DNA from: Comamonas testosteroni | GTDB taxonomy: Bacteria; Pseudomonadota; Gammaproteobacteria; Burkholderiales; Burkholderiaceae_C | DNA length: 64,000 nucleotides | Direction: 5' to 3' | Assembly: GCF_030505195.1 (NCBI RefSeq) | Contig: NZ_CP129672.1 | Span: 4,808,501-4,872,500, forward strand | Shown: positions 54,541 through 60,685 of the stretch, piece after piece | Numbering within the stretch: position 1 is the first letter of the stretch | Layout of the letters: each line of letters begins with the position of its first letter | The notes under the pieces: generated by a model | The model's database searches: none | Told to the model about the DNA's origin: nothing | What the model saw: only the letters and a program-made list of their open reading frames with translations | Translations under genes and position numbers: made by a program

Positions 54541-55776
54541 GTGAGTCTCAACAACGTGTTCAAGTTTGTGGCAGTGGTATTGCTGTCATTAACGCTTGCA
54601 GGATGCGGGCAGTCGCTGATCACTGCCGTAGCTGTCAACCAGCTTAGTTCTGAAACGCCTGAGAGCGTTGGAGAGGTTGCCTCCAAGTACCGAAGTCAAT
54701 CTTGTGCTGAACTTGCCTCAGAACGAGAGCATGCGCTAAGTGAGACCACTCGCATTGGTGAACACACGGAATACTCCCAAAAGCGCGGCAGATGGAAATT
54801 GGCTGTAGTGGAGCAAGTTGAGAAGGAGAAAGGATGCGTGCTTGGCATCTCTTCCAGTGAGGCTCACATCCTTGAATTCATTTCCAAGAACCCCAGTACT
54901 GCGAAAGAGCTTGATTCAAAGCTCAAATCACCTGCAGCAAGGAAAGCCTTAGCTGCATTAGTTGCCCCTTCTCAGACGTCTAAATCGAAGACTCCGCCAT
55001 CTAGGACTGAACAAGCGCAATCCGGTAAGCCTAAGAGCTCCGCTCCCGTGCCTGCTAAAACAAAAGAGGCAAAGTCCAGGATTTCTGAGGAATCCGGTGT
55101 CGCAAGTCAGGCTGCTTCAGGAGTCTCTTCATCTGCACGTGGCTGGCTTGGAGTCTCATTGCTAGAAGTTCCCATCACCCCGGTCTTAGCCGCATCTTTG
55201 GGGCTGTCTGAACCTATGGGTGTGTTTGTACAAGGTGCCGTTAAAGACTCAGCGGCCGGCCGGGCTGGAATGCGATCATTGGATGTCATTTTGTCCGCTG
55301 ACGACAAAGAGTACAACAGCGGAGATGCATTGAAGACCTATTTGGTTTCTTTGCGAGCGGGCCATAAATTGAATCTCAAGGTTTGGCGAAATCGTTCAGC
55401 ACAAATCCTAAATATCACCCTTTCCGATACACAGCCAGATGCAATGCTTCCGACAAATAGAGAGGGCTATTGTTATGTTATCGCCATGCCTCCCATGGAT
55501 GGGACAAAAAAGTTAGTTTGGGTTAGCGATATATTCCCCGTTGCTGATAAAAAATCTCAGCTTTACTCTCGAGGTCAGGTTGCTGGCGAAGCATTTGCGA
55601 AATTTCTTCAACAGGAAAAGGTTCCTCAAGCTTCCGATCTCAAAGGATTGGGCATGTGCAGTCCTAGCTTGAATTCTCTTACTACTTCGTGGAATGCTGA
55701 ACTCGCTAGCTACAGTGCTCCAGCATTTAAGGCAACGGGCTCAGAAGGCGTCCTGCTCTATTGGCAGCCATCTTGA
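54541..55776 (+). CDS. PDZ-domain lipoprotein, unknown
   Basis: A 411-residue lipoprotein: signal MSLNNVFKFVAVVLLSLTLA with lipobox LAGC (Cys22), a helical region, a Ser/Pro/Lys-rich linker (about 145-190), a PDZ domain (about 198-295, GWLGVSLLEVPITPVLAASL, then AGRAGMRSLDVILSAD) and a C-terminal domain of unknown fold. No protease domain is present. The GTG start follows TAGGAG. It is AT-richer than its surroundings and lies between duplication copy B and a third remnant, so it probably entered as an accessory gene carried by the prophage. It may assist or regulate an envelope process; function unknown. Confidence 0.82.
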   Translation: MSLNNVFKFVAVVLLSLTLAGCGQSLITAVAVNQLSSETPESVGEVASKYRSQSCAELASEREHALSETTRIGEHTEYSQKRGRWKLAVVEQVEKEKGCVLGISSSEAHILEFISKNPSTAKELDSKLKSPAARKALAALVAPSQTSKSKTPPSRTEQAQSGKPKSSAPVPAKTKEAKSRISEESGVASQAASGVSSSARGWLGVSLLEVPITPVLAASLGLSEPMGVFVQGAVKDSAAGRAGMRSLDVILSADDKEYNSGDALKTYLVSLRAGHKLNLKVWRNRSAQILNITLSDTQPDAMLPTNREGYCYVIAMPPMDGTKKLVWVSDIFPVADKKSQLYSRGQVAGEAFAKFLQQEKVPQASDLKGLGMCSPSLNSLTTSWNAELASYSAPAFKATGSEGVLLYWQPS

Positions 55777-55797
55777 TTTACTTCGCATGTAAATCAA
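55773..55797 (+). terminator. Hairpin at the end of the PDZ-lipoprotein gene
   Basis: TTGATTTAC (55773-55781) pairs with GTAAATCAA (55789-55797), overlapping the stop codon. There is no T-run, so termination strength is doubtful. Confidence 0.5.
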
Positions 55798-55952
55798 GAC
55801 TTCTGATGCGACCTCGCTTTTCATTGCAGAGGAGTGAGTTCGCTGAAAGCTTCCCATGGTCACACCGGATGGCCCCGCTAAGCCCTGCGGGGGAAGGCAC
55901 ATGCATGCCGCATGCTGGCTAAACGCTCACATCTCAAGATATCCGGGCACAA

Positions 55953-55978
55953 AAAAGCCACCTTAGAAGGTGGCTTTT
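55953..55978. terminator. Bidirectional terminator, small-ORF cassette type
   Basis: AAAAGCCACCTT (55953-55964) pairs perfectly with AAGGTGGCTTTT (55967-55978). It closes the leftward small-ORF group and may also end the rightward PDZ-lipoprotein message. A near-identical hairpin is at 56827-56849. Confidence 0.9.
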
Positions 55979-56020
55979 GAAAATGAAGCCCTTAATCGTG
56001 TGGGCTGTCGAGCACTCTTG

Positions 56021-56203
56021 CTACCAGAACCGATAGCTATGGCGCATGCGCGATTGCCTCTCTTTTTGCCTTCGTTTGTTTTTTTCGGGAGGTCCGCACT
56101 GCTCGATGTTGGGTGGACTGGGGAGTAGCTCGCCTCTGGCGAAGACTCGTCTGACTGTTCTCCAAACCTTCAGGAATGAAGATGGGATGCGGCTTGCTGA
56201 CAT
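56021..56203 (-). CDS. Small cassette ORF 1
   Basis: A 60-residue basic protein: an amphipathic N-terminal part (SFLKVWRTVRRVFARGELLP) followed by a Pro- and Lys/Arg-rich tail. The ATG (56203) is preceded by CCGGAGGTCTAT, the leader shared by the five neighbouring ORFs, though its palindrome is imperfect. It resembles the others in layout: hydrophobic/amphipathic start, Pro-rich middle, charged tail. It is the last gene of a probable three-gene leftward unit ending at the terminator 55953-55978. Function unknown. Confidence 0.6.
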   Translation of the reverse strand: MSASRIPSSFLKVWRTVRRVFARGELLPSPPNIEQCGPPEKNKRRQKERQSRMRHSYRFW

Positions 56204-56219
56204 ATAGACCTCCGGACTG
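56204..56219 (-). promoter_or_regulatory. Shared ribosome-binding leader, copy 1
   Basis: On the minus strand CAGTCCGGAGGTCTAT immediately precedes the ATG of small ORF 1. Compared with the other copies the upstream palindrome arm has diverged. Confidence 0.7.
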
Positions 56220-56264
56220 ACACGCGCGAGCTACGGGGGCTCGCTGCGTCTCCGTGTGGTGCTG

Positions 56265-56444
56265 TCACGCCTTGTCGTTGACAGCAGGTGCTTCGGAGCT
56301 GGGCTGTGGGGCTTTTGGCGTCGTCGCGAGTGCTTGATCGAGACTGGGTTCGATGGGTTGAATCTTTGAAATCGGCTCGAGGAGCATCACCCACATATCA
56401 CGCCAGAACTCGGACTGACGTTTGTAGCCAAGTAGTGAAAACAT
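56265..56444 (-). CDS. Small cassette ORF 2
   Basis: A 59-residue protein beginning MFSLLGYKRQSEFWRDMWVM followed by LLEPISKIQP, a Pro/Ala/Ser-rich linker and the end NDKA. It is a clear paralogue of ORF 4 (56894-57073): same length, shared FWRDMW, LEPIS and terminal DKA, and identical leader. The N-terminal aromatic helix could associate with membrane or a partner protein. No family recognised. Confidence 0.75.
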   Translation of the reverse strand: MFSLLGYKRQSEFWRDMWVMLLEPISKIQPIEPSLDQALATTPKAPQPSSEAPAVNDKA

Positions 56445-56459
56445 ATAGACCTCCGGTCA
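56445..56459 (-). promoter_or_regulatory. Shared ribosome-binding leader, copy 2
   Basis: TGACCGGAGGTCTAT directly precedes the ATG of ORF 2. GACC and GGTC can pair around GGA, partly hiding the GGAGGT ribosome site. Confidence 0.75.
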
Positions 56460-56468
56460 GATGCTTGC

Positions 56469-56687
56469 TCAAGCGGCAGAGATTTTGTTGAGGACCGCTT
56501 GCAGCAAAAGGCGGTTCGTTTTTTTGCGCAGCATCTGCTCAGGTGATTCTTCCTGCAGCTGTGCATCCGTTTGAAATGGCGTGTGAAAGATTCGGTCGTC
56601 ATCCGCCGCGTTCCGGGATTCGACGTCCTGTTTCGCGACGGGAAGTCGCGAGCGGATGTTAAAGATGGTTTTGTTGATGAAAGACAT
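56469..56687 (-). CDS. Small cassette ORF 3
   Basis: A 72-residue protein, MSFINKTIFNIRSRLPVAKQ at the start, an acidic middle (AADDDRIF) and a helical C terminus (RKKTNRLLLQAVLNKISAA). Preceded by the shared leader and, 52 bp further up, by the conserved upstream block, so it heads the ORF 3-2-1 unit. Only 9 bp separate its stop from the leader of ORF 2. Not recognised. Confidence 0.72.
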   Translation of the reverse strand: MSFINKTIFNIRSRLPVAKQDVESRNAADDDRIFHTPFQTDAQLQEESPEQMLRKKTNRLLLQAVLNKISAA

Positions 56688-56703
56688 ATAGACCTCCGGT
56701 CTA
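56688..56703 (-). promoter_or_regulatory. Shared ribosome-binding leader, copy 3
   Basis: ATAGACCGGAGGTCTAT precedes the ATG of ORF 3: a palindrome TAGACC-GGA-GGTCTA containing the ribosome site. Confidence 0.82.
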
Positions 56704-56738
56704 TTCTGGCGGTCCAAGATAGGCCGTCTCACACCACA

Positions 56739-56767
56739 GTACTCCTTTTAATGCCCTTAAACGGAGC
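56739..56767 (-). promoter_or_regulatory. Conserved upstream block, copy 1
   Basis: On the minus strand CGTTTAAGGGCATTAAAAGG continues to AGTAC. Related blocks lie at 57124-57153 and 57463-57490, each 51-52 bp from the start codon of its ORF, while sequence between block and leader is not conserved. It is probably a promoter or operator. Confidence 0.68.
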
Positions 56768-56826
56768 GCTCAAAGCTCACGTCAGGAATGAACTGCGGGG
56801 CGTCATTCGCAGTCGCTTTCCCAACG

Positions 56827-56849
56827 AAAAGCCACCTTGAAAGGTGGCT
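56827..56849 (-). terminator. Terminator after small ORF 4
   Basis: AGCCACCTT (56830-56838) pairs with AAGGTGGCT (56841-56849), with TTTTC following on the minus strand. Nearly identical to the hairpin at 55953-55978. Confidence 0.82.
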
Positions 56850-56893
56850 CAGGATCCGGATTTCGTGCTCTTCAGGCTTAAGGAGCCGTTGAG

Positions 56894-57073
56894 TCAGGCC
56901 TTGTCCGTGGTTGCCTCTGCATGGTGCGCGGGCTGCTGCGCTTCAGGCTTGCCGGAAGGCTCTTGGCCGAAACTTGAAGGGCTTGGCGGAAGCTCAGAAA
57001 TGGGCTCGAGGATGATCGACCACATGTCGCGCCAGAATGCGACATACCTCTGGTACACAAGGAGTGGAAACAT
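56894..57073 (-). CDS. Small cassette ORF 4
   Basis: A 59-residue paralogue of ORF 2: MFPLLVYQRYVAFWRDMWSI then ILEPISELPPSPS, a Gln/Ala/His-rich linker and terminal TDKA. It has its own upstream block (57124-57153), palindromic leader and terminator (56827-56849), so it appears to be a self-contained cassette. Conservation between the two copies at protein level, with linker divergence, argues that both are real genes. Function unknown. Confidence 0.78.
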   Translation of the reverse strand: MFPLLVYQRYVAFWRDMWSIILEPISELPPSPSSFGQEPSGKPEAQQPAHHAEATTDKA

Positions 57074-57090
57074 ATAGACCTCCGGTCTAA
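57074..57090 (-). promoter_or_regulatory. Shared ribosome-binding leader, copy 4
   Basis: TTAGACCGGAGGTCTAT precedes the ATG of ORF 4; perfect TAGACC/GGTCTA arms around GGA. Confidence 0.82.
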
Positions 57091-57123
57091 AGCAGCAAAT
57101 CAGGATGACTTACATGTGTCCAC

Positions 57124-57153
57124 GGTACGCTTTTTTAAGACCTTAAACGCTGC
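57124..57153 (-). promoter_or_regulatory. Conserved upstream block, copy 2
   Basis: Minus strand: CGTTTAAGGTCTTAAAAAAG, continuing CGTACC; 51 bp before the ATG of ORF 4. Confidence 0.68.
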
Positions 57154-57250
57154 TGGAAAACAACCGAGAAGGTGGCTTGGCCGCTCTTTCTAAACGGCTG
57201 CTCGACGCAACCATTCCAGCCCTGACGCGACAAAACGCCTCACCATATCG

Positions 57251-57412
57251 CTACTGCTTGCGTTGCTGCTGCTGTTCTTCCTCGTTCCTTTTCTTCGGTA
57301 CGCGCGGTTTGCCTTGTTGCTGTGGGGCTGGGAGCCCATCCGTGAAAAAGAACATCAGCTTCAAGGTGTCCAAAAAGGATGGGGTAGAGATGGGAATGGG
57401 GTTACTTAACAA
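57251..57412 (-). CDS. Small cassette ORF 5, TTG start
   Basis: A 53-residue protein: hydrophobic/aromatic start (SFLDTLKLMFFFTDGLPAPQ) and a Gln/Lys/Glu-rich tail (EEEQQQQRKQ). The leader is the same as for the other cassettes, but at the position of the ATG stands TTG (57412). A longer in-frame start upstream would translate through the leader and is rejected. Layout of aromatic helix, Pro-rich turn and charged tail matches the other cassette ORFs. Confidence 0.66.
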   Translation of the reverse strand: MLSNPIPISTPSFLDTLKLMFFFTDGLPAPQQQGKPRVPKKRNEEEQQQQRKQ

Positions 57413-57429
57413 GTAGACCTCCGGTCTAA
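57413..57429 (-). promoter_or_regulatory. Shared ribosome-binding leader, copy 5
   Basis: TTAGACCGGAGGTCTAC precedes TTG; the palindrome is perfect, and only the ATATG end is changed to ACTTG. Confidence 0.8.
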
Positions 57430-57462
57430 GGTGGCTGATCAAGATTGATTGCCTTGTCCCAA

Positions 57463-57490
57463 GGTACTCTTTTAAATGACCTTAAACGGG
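57463..57490 (-). promoter_or_regulatory. Conserved upstream block, copy 3
   Basis: Minus strand: CGTTTAAGGTCATTTAAAAG, continuing AGTACC; 51 bp before the TTG of ORF 5. Confidence 0.68.
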
Positions 57491-57533
57491 GCCCTTGAAA
57501 AATACATACCCCACCATGTTGTCGCAGCTGCGG

Positions 57534-57713
57534 TCAGTCGATGAAGCCGAGGTCGCGCAGCGCTTCTGTCTCTTGGGTGTACTCTGCGTCCGCGATCAGC
57601 AGCGTGCCGTCTGGGCCATAAATATTGCGCTGTGGCGCGCCCATGACTTGCTCAATGCGTTCGACTTTGTAGCCGTGCCGCTCCCAGATTTCGGTGGTGT
57701 TTATGCGTGTCAT
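57534..57713 (-). CDS. Small prophage protein, unknown
   Basis: A 59-residue soluble protein (MTRINTTEIWERHGYKVERI..., TLLIADAEYTQETEAL). A pattern of a charged helix followed by a short beta segment (RNIYGPDGTLLIAD) suggests a compact folded protein. Start chosen at 57713 rather than 57749 because the latter lies in an 11-bp hairpin (57728-57761). It is leftward, between the small-ORF cassettes and the pL-type promoter. Family not recognised. Confidence 0.68.
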   Translation of the reverse strand: MTRINTTEIWERHGYKVERIEQVMGAPQRNIYGPDGTLLIADAEYTQETEALRDLGFID

Positions 57714-57775
57714 GGATTCACTGTACCCAAACCGAAGCCCTGCAAGCAAAGCTTTGGTTTGCGCCCTGATCTCGC

Positions 57776-58100
57776 TCAGGGGCTGGCGCTGCTTGCGCAG
57801 ATGCGTGCATGTGGCGGCGTCACCTGGTGTAAGAGGGCGGGCGACTCCTCAAACCATCGGCCAACTTTGATCCCGTGCCGGCTTTCGTGCGGCTTTCTAC
57901 GCCTGCCTGTGATTGGCAGTTGCTGGGCCGGGTCACCCGGCCTATTCATCTCGCATGTGTTCTCCTTCGCAGCGCGCGGCTGCCTGGTTGGGATGCTTTC
58001 GCTGGCATCGATTCAGCAGTGCTCTGGTCTCACGCGTTGCACTTCCTTCCGCGCGCAGTCCCCGAATGCGATTTGCTTGAAATCGACCCGGCTTGAACAT
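57776..58100 (-). other. Two overlapping small leftward frames, doubtful
   Basis: A 52-codon frame (58100-57942, MFKPGRFQANRIRGLRAEGS...) ends inside the start of a 57-codon frame (57949-57776, MNRPGDPAQQLPITGRRRKP...), with stop and ATG overlapping in ATGAATAG. Both products are Arg-rich, and neither has a good ribosome site at the right distance, though GGAG lies 13 bases before the second. They may be real coupled genes or chance frames. Confidence 0.35.
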
Positions 58101-58216
58101 GAAGGTTTTGCCCGCATGCCCGGCCTGCTTGCTCCGTGTACCGACTCACTCGGCTTGGAGACGGGTTTAACCCGCGCCAGACGCTGTTGATCACTGCGTC
58201 CCGGCTATTGCGCTAT

Positions 58217-58357
58217 CTATGTGACTGGTGCGATTTGGGGAGGCGGGCGGGCTACTTTCACCGCTATGCAAGGACGCATTCCGTCTGAGTAAGCACTGCA
58301 GCTCTCGGGCAACGAATCCAGTGGCAGGCCGGGTACTAGCCAGCCAGCTCCAGTCAT
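58217..58357 (-). CDS. First small ORF of the leftward early unit
   Basis: A 46-residue frame (MTGAGWLVPGLPLDSLPESC...) with a strong ribosome site GGAGAGG seven bases before the ATG. It is about 100 bases downstream of the leftward promoter, the place of the first early gene. No family recognised and composition is Pro-rich, so reality is moderate. Confidence 0.45.
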   Translation of the reverse strand: MTGAGWLVPGLPLDSLPESCSAYSDGMRPCIAVKVARPPPQIAPVT

Positions 58358-58459
58358 GCGCCCACCTCTCCAAATCACACCAGCATCTTTTTAAAGACCC
58401 GTGGCGCGCGGCTCGATCACTTCGCACCCATCGCTGCGGGATGTTGCTGCGACGAATGA

Positions 58460-58489
58460 ATTCTACAACTGTAGATTTAATGCAGTCAA
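58460..58489 (-). promoter_or_regulatory. Leftward early promoter (pL-like)
   Basis: On the minus strand TTGACT (58489-58484) and TAGAAT (58465-58460) are separated by 18 bp. Two repressor-type operators overlap the elements, so the promoter would be shut in the lysogen. Confidence 0.65.
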
Positions 58490-58515
58490 CAACTGTAGAA
58501 GAAATTTGTTGAATT
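58462..58515. promoter_or_regulatory. Operator cluster at the leftward promoter
   Basis: TCTACAACTGTAGA (58462-58475) is a perfect palindrome; CAACAACTGTAGAA (58487-58500) is a related site; ATTTGTTGAATT (58504-58515) recurs exactly at 60019-60030. The shared ACAACTGTAGA core with the CI/Cro intergenic region marks them as repressor operators. Confidence 0.72.
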
Positions 58516-58561
58516 TATGTAGATAAATGGACTCGCCTGCCGATCCATAAAGCACCGACGC

Positions 58562-58585
58562 AAAAAAGCCCGCTGATGCGGGCTT
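58562..58585. terminator. Terminator between pL region and the CI unit
   Basis: AAGCCCGC (58566-58573) pairs with GCGGGCTT (58578-58585), loop TGAT, with a six-A run on the left that is a T-run on the minus strand. It would end the leftward CI-secreted protein message. Confidence 0.88.
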
Positions 58586-58723
58586 CGAGACAGCTTGTTC
58601 GGATTGTCTAGAGATAGCGATGGTCGGTTTTACGTTGCGGCATGAGAAGCAGTGCTGTGCAGAATGCTCGCTGAAGGCCTGCCTGCACTCACTATCTCCG
58701 TGAAACAGCGAGAAGCAGTAGTC

Positions 58724-59233
58724 CTAGAAAAAAACCTTTTTCGTGCAGGCGTCTAGTGCCTGTGCAGCGGCTTTGCTTAGACCAGTTGTGGGAAGCGGTA
58801 TTTCCTTGCCAGCTGGTGTGGTGAATGAGATTGAGGTGATTGGATCCGATGCCAGTGCCATCGCCATCTCATCAGGCATGGCAAAACCCACCTCAATCCC
58901 ATTGCTATACAGCGTCATTGCTGCGGAGTTGCCTGCGTAGCGCTTGCCATTGATGGCTCCGCCGATGCTTGATGGAGGCAATGAAGACTGCTTTTCAGCT
59001 ACTCCGAACTTTGGGCCTTGCAGTTCTACATAGGTGAATAGCGGGTTGCACTGGGTGGCGTATTCAAATGCAATCAAAACCAAGCGACTCGTGGCGGCTT
59101 CTGAAGGAAGCCCGACTCTTGCGACCGGGCCCACGTAGCTGCTGAGGTCGGCCTGCCATGTTTGCTGGCTCAGGGCGGGTGCGGCACACAAGCAGCAAAT
59201 AACCGGAAGCAATGCTGCACAGTTATTTTTCAC
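58724..59233 (-). CDS. Secreted protein co-transcribed with the prophage repressor
   Basis: A 169-residue protein with a signal peptide (LLPVICCLCAAPALS) and a mature beta-rich domain (SRLVLIAFEYATQCNPLFTY, YAGNSAAMTLYSNGIEVGFA) ending with a Cys-containing helix. The GTG start at 59233 is preferred, six bases after AGAGG, because it places the signal at the N terminus; a longer frame runs into the repressor gene. It lies 38 bp downstream of the repressor in the same direction, so it should be expressed in the lysogen, typical of lysogenic-conversion genes. Function unknown. Confidence 0.78.
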   Translation of the reverse strand: MKNNCAALLPVICCLCAAPALSQQTWQADLSSYVGPVARVGLPSEAATSRLVLIAFEYATQCNPLFTYVELQGPKFGVAEKQSSLPPSSIGGAINGKRYAGNSAAMTLYSNGIEVGFAMPDEMAMALASDPITSISFTTPAGKEIPLPTTGLSKAAAQALDACTKKVFF

Positions 59234-59271
59234 TACGCACCTCTTGGGAAGATGTGAATCAGTCGCACCGA

Positions 59272-60000
59272 TTACAGCCTTTTTCCATTCCAGGCCCAAA
59301 CCACCCGACCCACCACATCCACTTGATGATCACCATTCAGTGTTTGCACAGTCTTGGCGCTGGGGTTGTCGCTTGTAACCTGCAGCTTGCCGTCAAAGGT
59401 CGGGGTGACGCGCTTAACGAAAGTTCGGTCATTCGCCCGCAAAACGTAGACGCCTTCACGTGAGCTGGGATCGCGTGCACTGAGCCCGGTATCTACGAGC
59501 AGAACATCACCGTCTGTAAAGGTTGGATGCATGCTGTCGCCGTAGGCATGGATGAAGCGTAGCTCTTGTGGGTTCTGAGGTCTGATCTGCTGATTGATCC
59601 AGTGTGGAGACAGGGCCAAGTCACCCACAATGACATCTGACTCCAGCAACTCGGAACCGGGGCCCATGCTGCCGCAGTTAGAGAGCAAAGGAACAATTAC
59701 AGCGTCAGGTGCGCGATACATCGGAACAGCACCGTATGCCGCCATGTCTATCTCACGCGTAGCAGAAGAGGGTGGCACTTCCAGCAGCGATGCGACATCC
59801 AAGTCGCGGGATTCGTCTTCAAGCATCTCCACACTCATGCCTAGGCCACGGGCGATGAGGGTTGCGAACTTTGAACGGCTGCTGTCTCGATTCTCGAGTG
59901 CGGAGATTGTCCCAACCTCCACGCCAGATCGCTCAGAGAGCTGCTCAAGGGTGAGTCCTGCTTTTTCTCGGTAGTGACGAATACGGGTGCCTAGTGCCAT
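59272..60000 (-). CDS. CI/LexA-type prophage repressor
   Basis: A 242-residue lysogeny repressor. The N-terminal HTH (RIRHYREKAGLTLEQLSERS, then EVGTISALENR) occupies about residues 5-60; the C-terminal S24 peptidase domain has catalytic Ser156 in YGDSMHPTF and Lys196 in TFVKRV, allowing RecA-stimulated self-cleavage. A Cys-Gly at 109-110 could be the cleavage site. It is divergent from the Cro-like gene across an 82-bp operator region, the classic switch layout. Start ATG 60000 lies at the first HTH residue; no strong ribosome site, so it may be weakly translated or leaderless. Confidence 0.95.
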   Translation of the reverse strand: MALGTRIRHYREKAGLTLEQLSERSGVEVGTISALENRDSSRSKFATLIARGLGMSVEMLEDESRDLDVASLLEVPPSSATREIDMAAYGAVPMYRAPDAVIVPLLSNCGSMGPGSELLESDVIVGDLALSPHWINQQIRPQNPQELRFIHAYGDSMHPTFTDGDVLLVDTGLSARDPSSREGVYVLRANDRTFVKRVTPTFDGKLQVTSDNPSAKTVQTLNGDHQVDVVGRVVWAWNGKRL

Positions 60001-60018
60001 AGCGGCCGATCATTGAAC

Positions 60019-60074
60019 ATTTGTTGAATTGGCGCAAATACAGTTGTTGAATTGATTCTTCTGCAACTGTAGAA
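60019..60074. promoter_or_regulatory. CI/Cro operator region
   Basis: Contains ATTTGTTGAATT (60019-60030), TACAGTTGTTG (60039-60049, the reverse complement of the CAACAACTGTA core) and CTGCAACTGTAGAA (60061-60074). The same motifs form the cluster at 58462-58515, so one repressor should bind both. Confidence 0.75.
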
Positions 60075-60075
60075 T
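60048..60075 (+). promoter_or_regulatory. Rightward promoter (pR-like)
   Basis: TTGAAT (60048-60053) and TAGAAT (60070-60075) are spaced 16 bp. The expected transcription start, about seven bases on, coincides with the ATG of the Cro-like gene at 60083, so its message may be leaderless. Confidence 0.68.
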
Positions 60076-60082
60076 TTGTGTC

Positions 60083-60355
60083 ATGAACGCAATTACTGAA
60101 GCCATTAACGGCGCAGGAGGTCCAGCTAAGGTCTCGCGCGCATGCGGGGTATCTGTCCAGGCGGTTTGTTTTTGGCGCGATGGATTGCGCACCCTCCCGG
60201 CAGATCAATGCATCACTCTTGAAAAGCTGAACCACGGGCGCATTCGTTGCGAGGACTTGCGCCCTGACGTCGACTGGGCATACCTACGCACCATTCAGTC
60301 GCCCCAGGAGCTGGCTCAGCCATCCACCCCAGAAAAGGAGGTGGGTAATGACTGA
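60083..60355 (+). CDS. Cro/YdaS-like HTH regulator
   Basis: A 90-residue protein with a YdaS/Cro-type HTH at about residues 10-55 (AINGAGGPAKVSRACGVSVQ, AVCFWRDGLRTLPADQCITL) and a short tail. Divergent from the CI-type repressor; likely the early switch protein. No ribosome site is present upstream; the predicted transcription start is at or within a base of the ATG. Its stop overlaps the next ORF by eight bases. Confidence 0.88.
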   Translation: MNAITEAINGAGGPAKVSRACGVSVQAVCFWRDGLRTLPADQCITLEKLNHGRIRCEDLRPDVDWAYLRTIQSPQELAQPSTPEKEVGND

Positions 60356-60575
60356 TCCAACTCCACACCAAGTATCTGAGCTGACGCTGATTGATGCCGC
60401 GCCAGAGCCAAGCGAGCTCAAAAGCGTGGCTGAGAAGCCAGAAGAGCGCGAACGGCATTCAAGGTGTCTGCACTCAGGGCAACAGGGTCCATTTGCGCCG
60501 ATATCACTGTTGAGCAATGAGGGCAGGTGTGTGCAATGCATTTCCACGATCTGTGGTCCGGCCCTATGCCGTTGA
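60348..60575 (+). CDS. Small ORF downstream of the Cro-like gene
   Basis: A 75-residue frame (MTDPTPHQVSELTLIDAAPE...) whose ATG overlaps the stop of the Cro-like gene. The first 45 residues look protein-like and acidic, the rest is Cys/Ser-rich and overlaps antisense to a convincing zinc-ribbon gene. It may be a gene truncated when the leftward zinc-ribbon gene was inserted. Preceded by AAGGAGG (60337-60343), a good ribosome site. Confidence 0.5.
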   Translation: MTDPTPHQVSELTLIDAAPEPSELKSVAEKPEERERHSRCLHSGQQGPFAPISLLSNEGRCVQCISTICGPALCR

Positions 60576-60630
60576 GGGTCGCAATGCGGAATTCCTGGAT
60601 GTCTTGCTCGCACTTCGGGCACTTGTTCAT
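60418..60630 (-). CDS. Zinc-ribbon-like small protein
   Basis: A 70-residue protein with CPKC (4-7) and CPHC (about 37-40) knuckles plus a nearby His/Cys (KCIAHTC), a likely zinc ribbon, followed by a helical C terminus (LSADTLNAVRALLASQPRF). The start at 60630 follows GGGAGGGG. It runs opposite to the rightward replication operon, so may be expressed independently, perhaps in the lysogen. No family named. Confidence 0.7.
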   Translation of the reverse strand: MNKCPKCEQDIQEFRIATLNGIGPDHRSWKCIAHTCPHCSTVISAQMDPVALSADTLNAVRALLASQPRF

Positions 60631-60685
60631 GTCTACCCCTCCCGGGAATGGTTGTGTAGGAGCTTCCATTCTGCCCCGGGAGGCG

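Noticed and set aside
57495..58190. 231-codon plus-strand frame
   Set aside because: Runs against the leftward early genes, begins in the conserved upstream block, and its Cys/Leu-rich product looks like a shadow.
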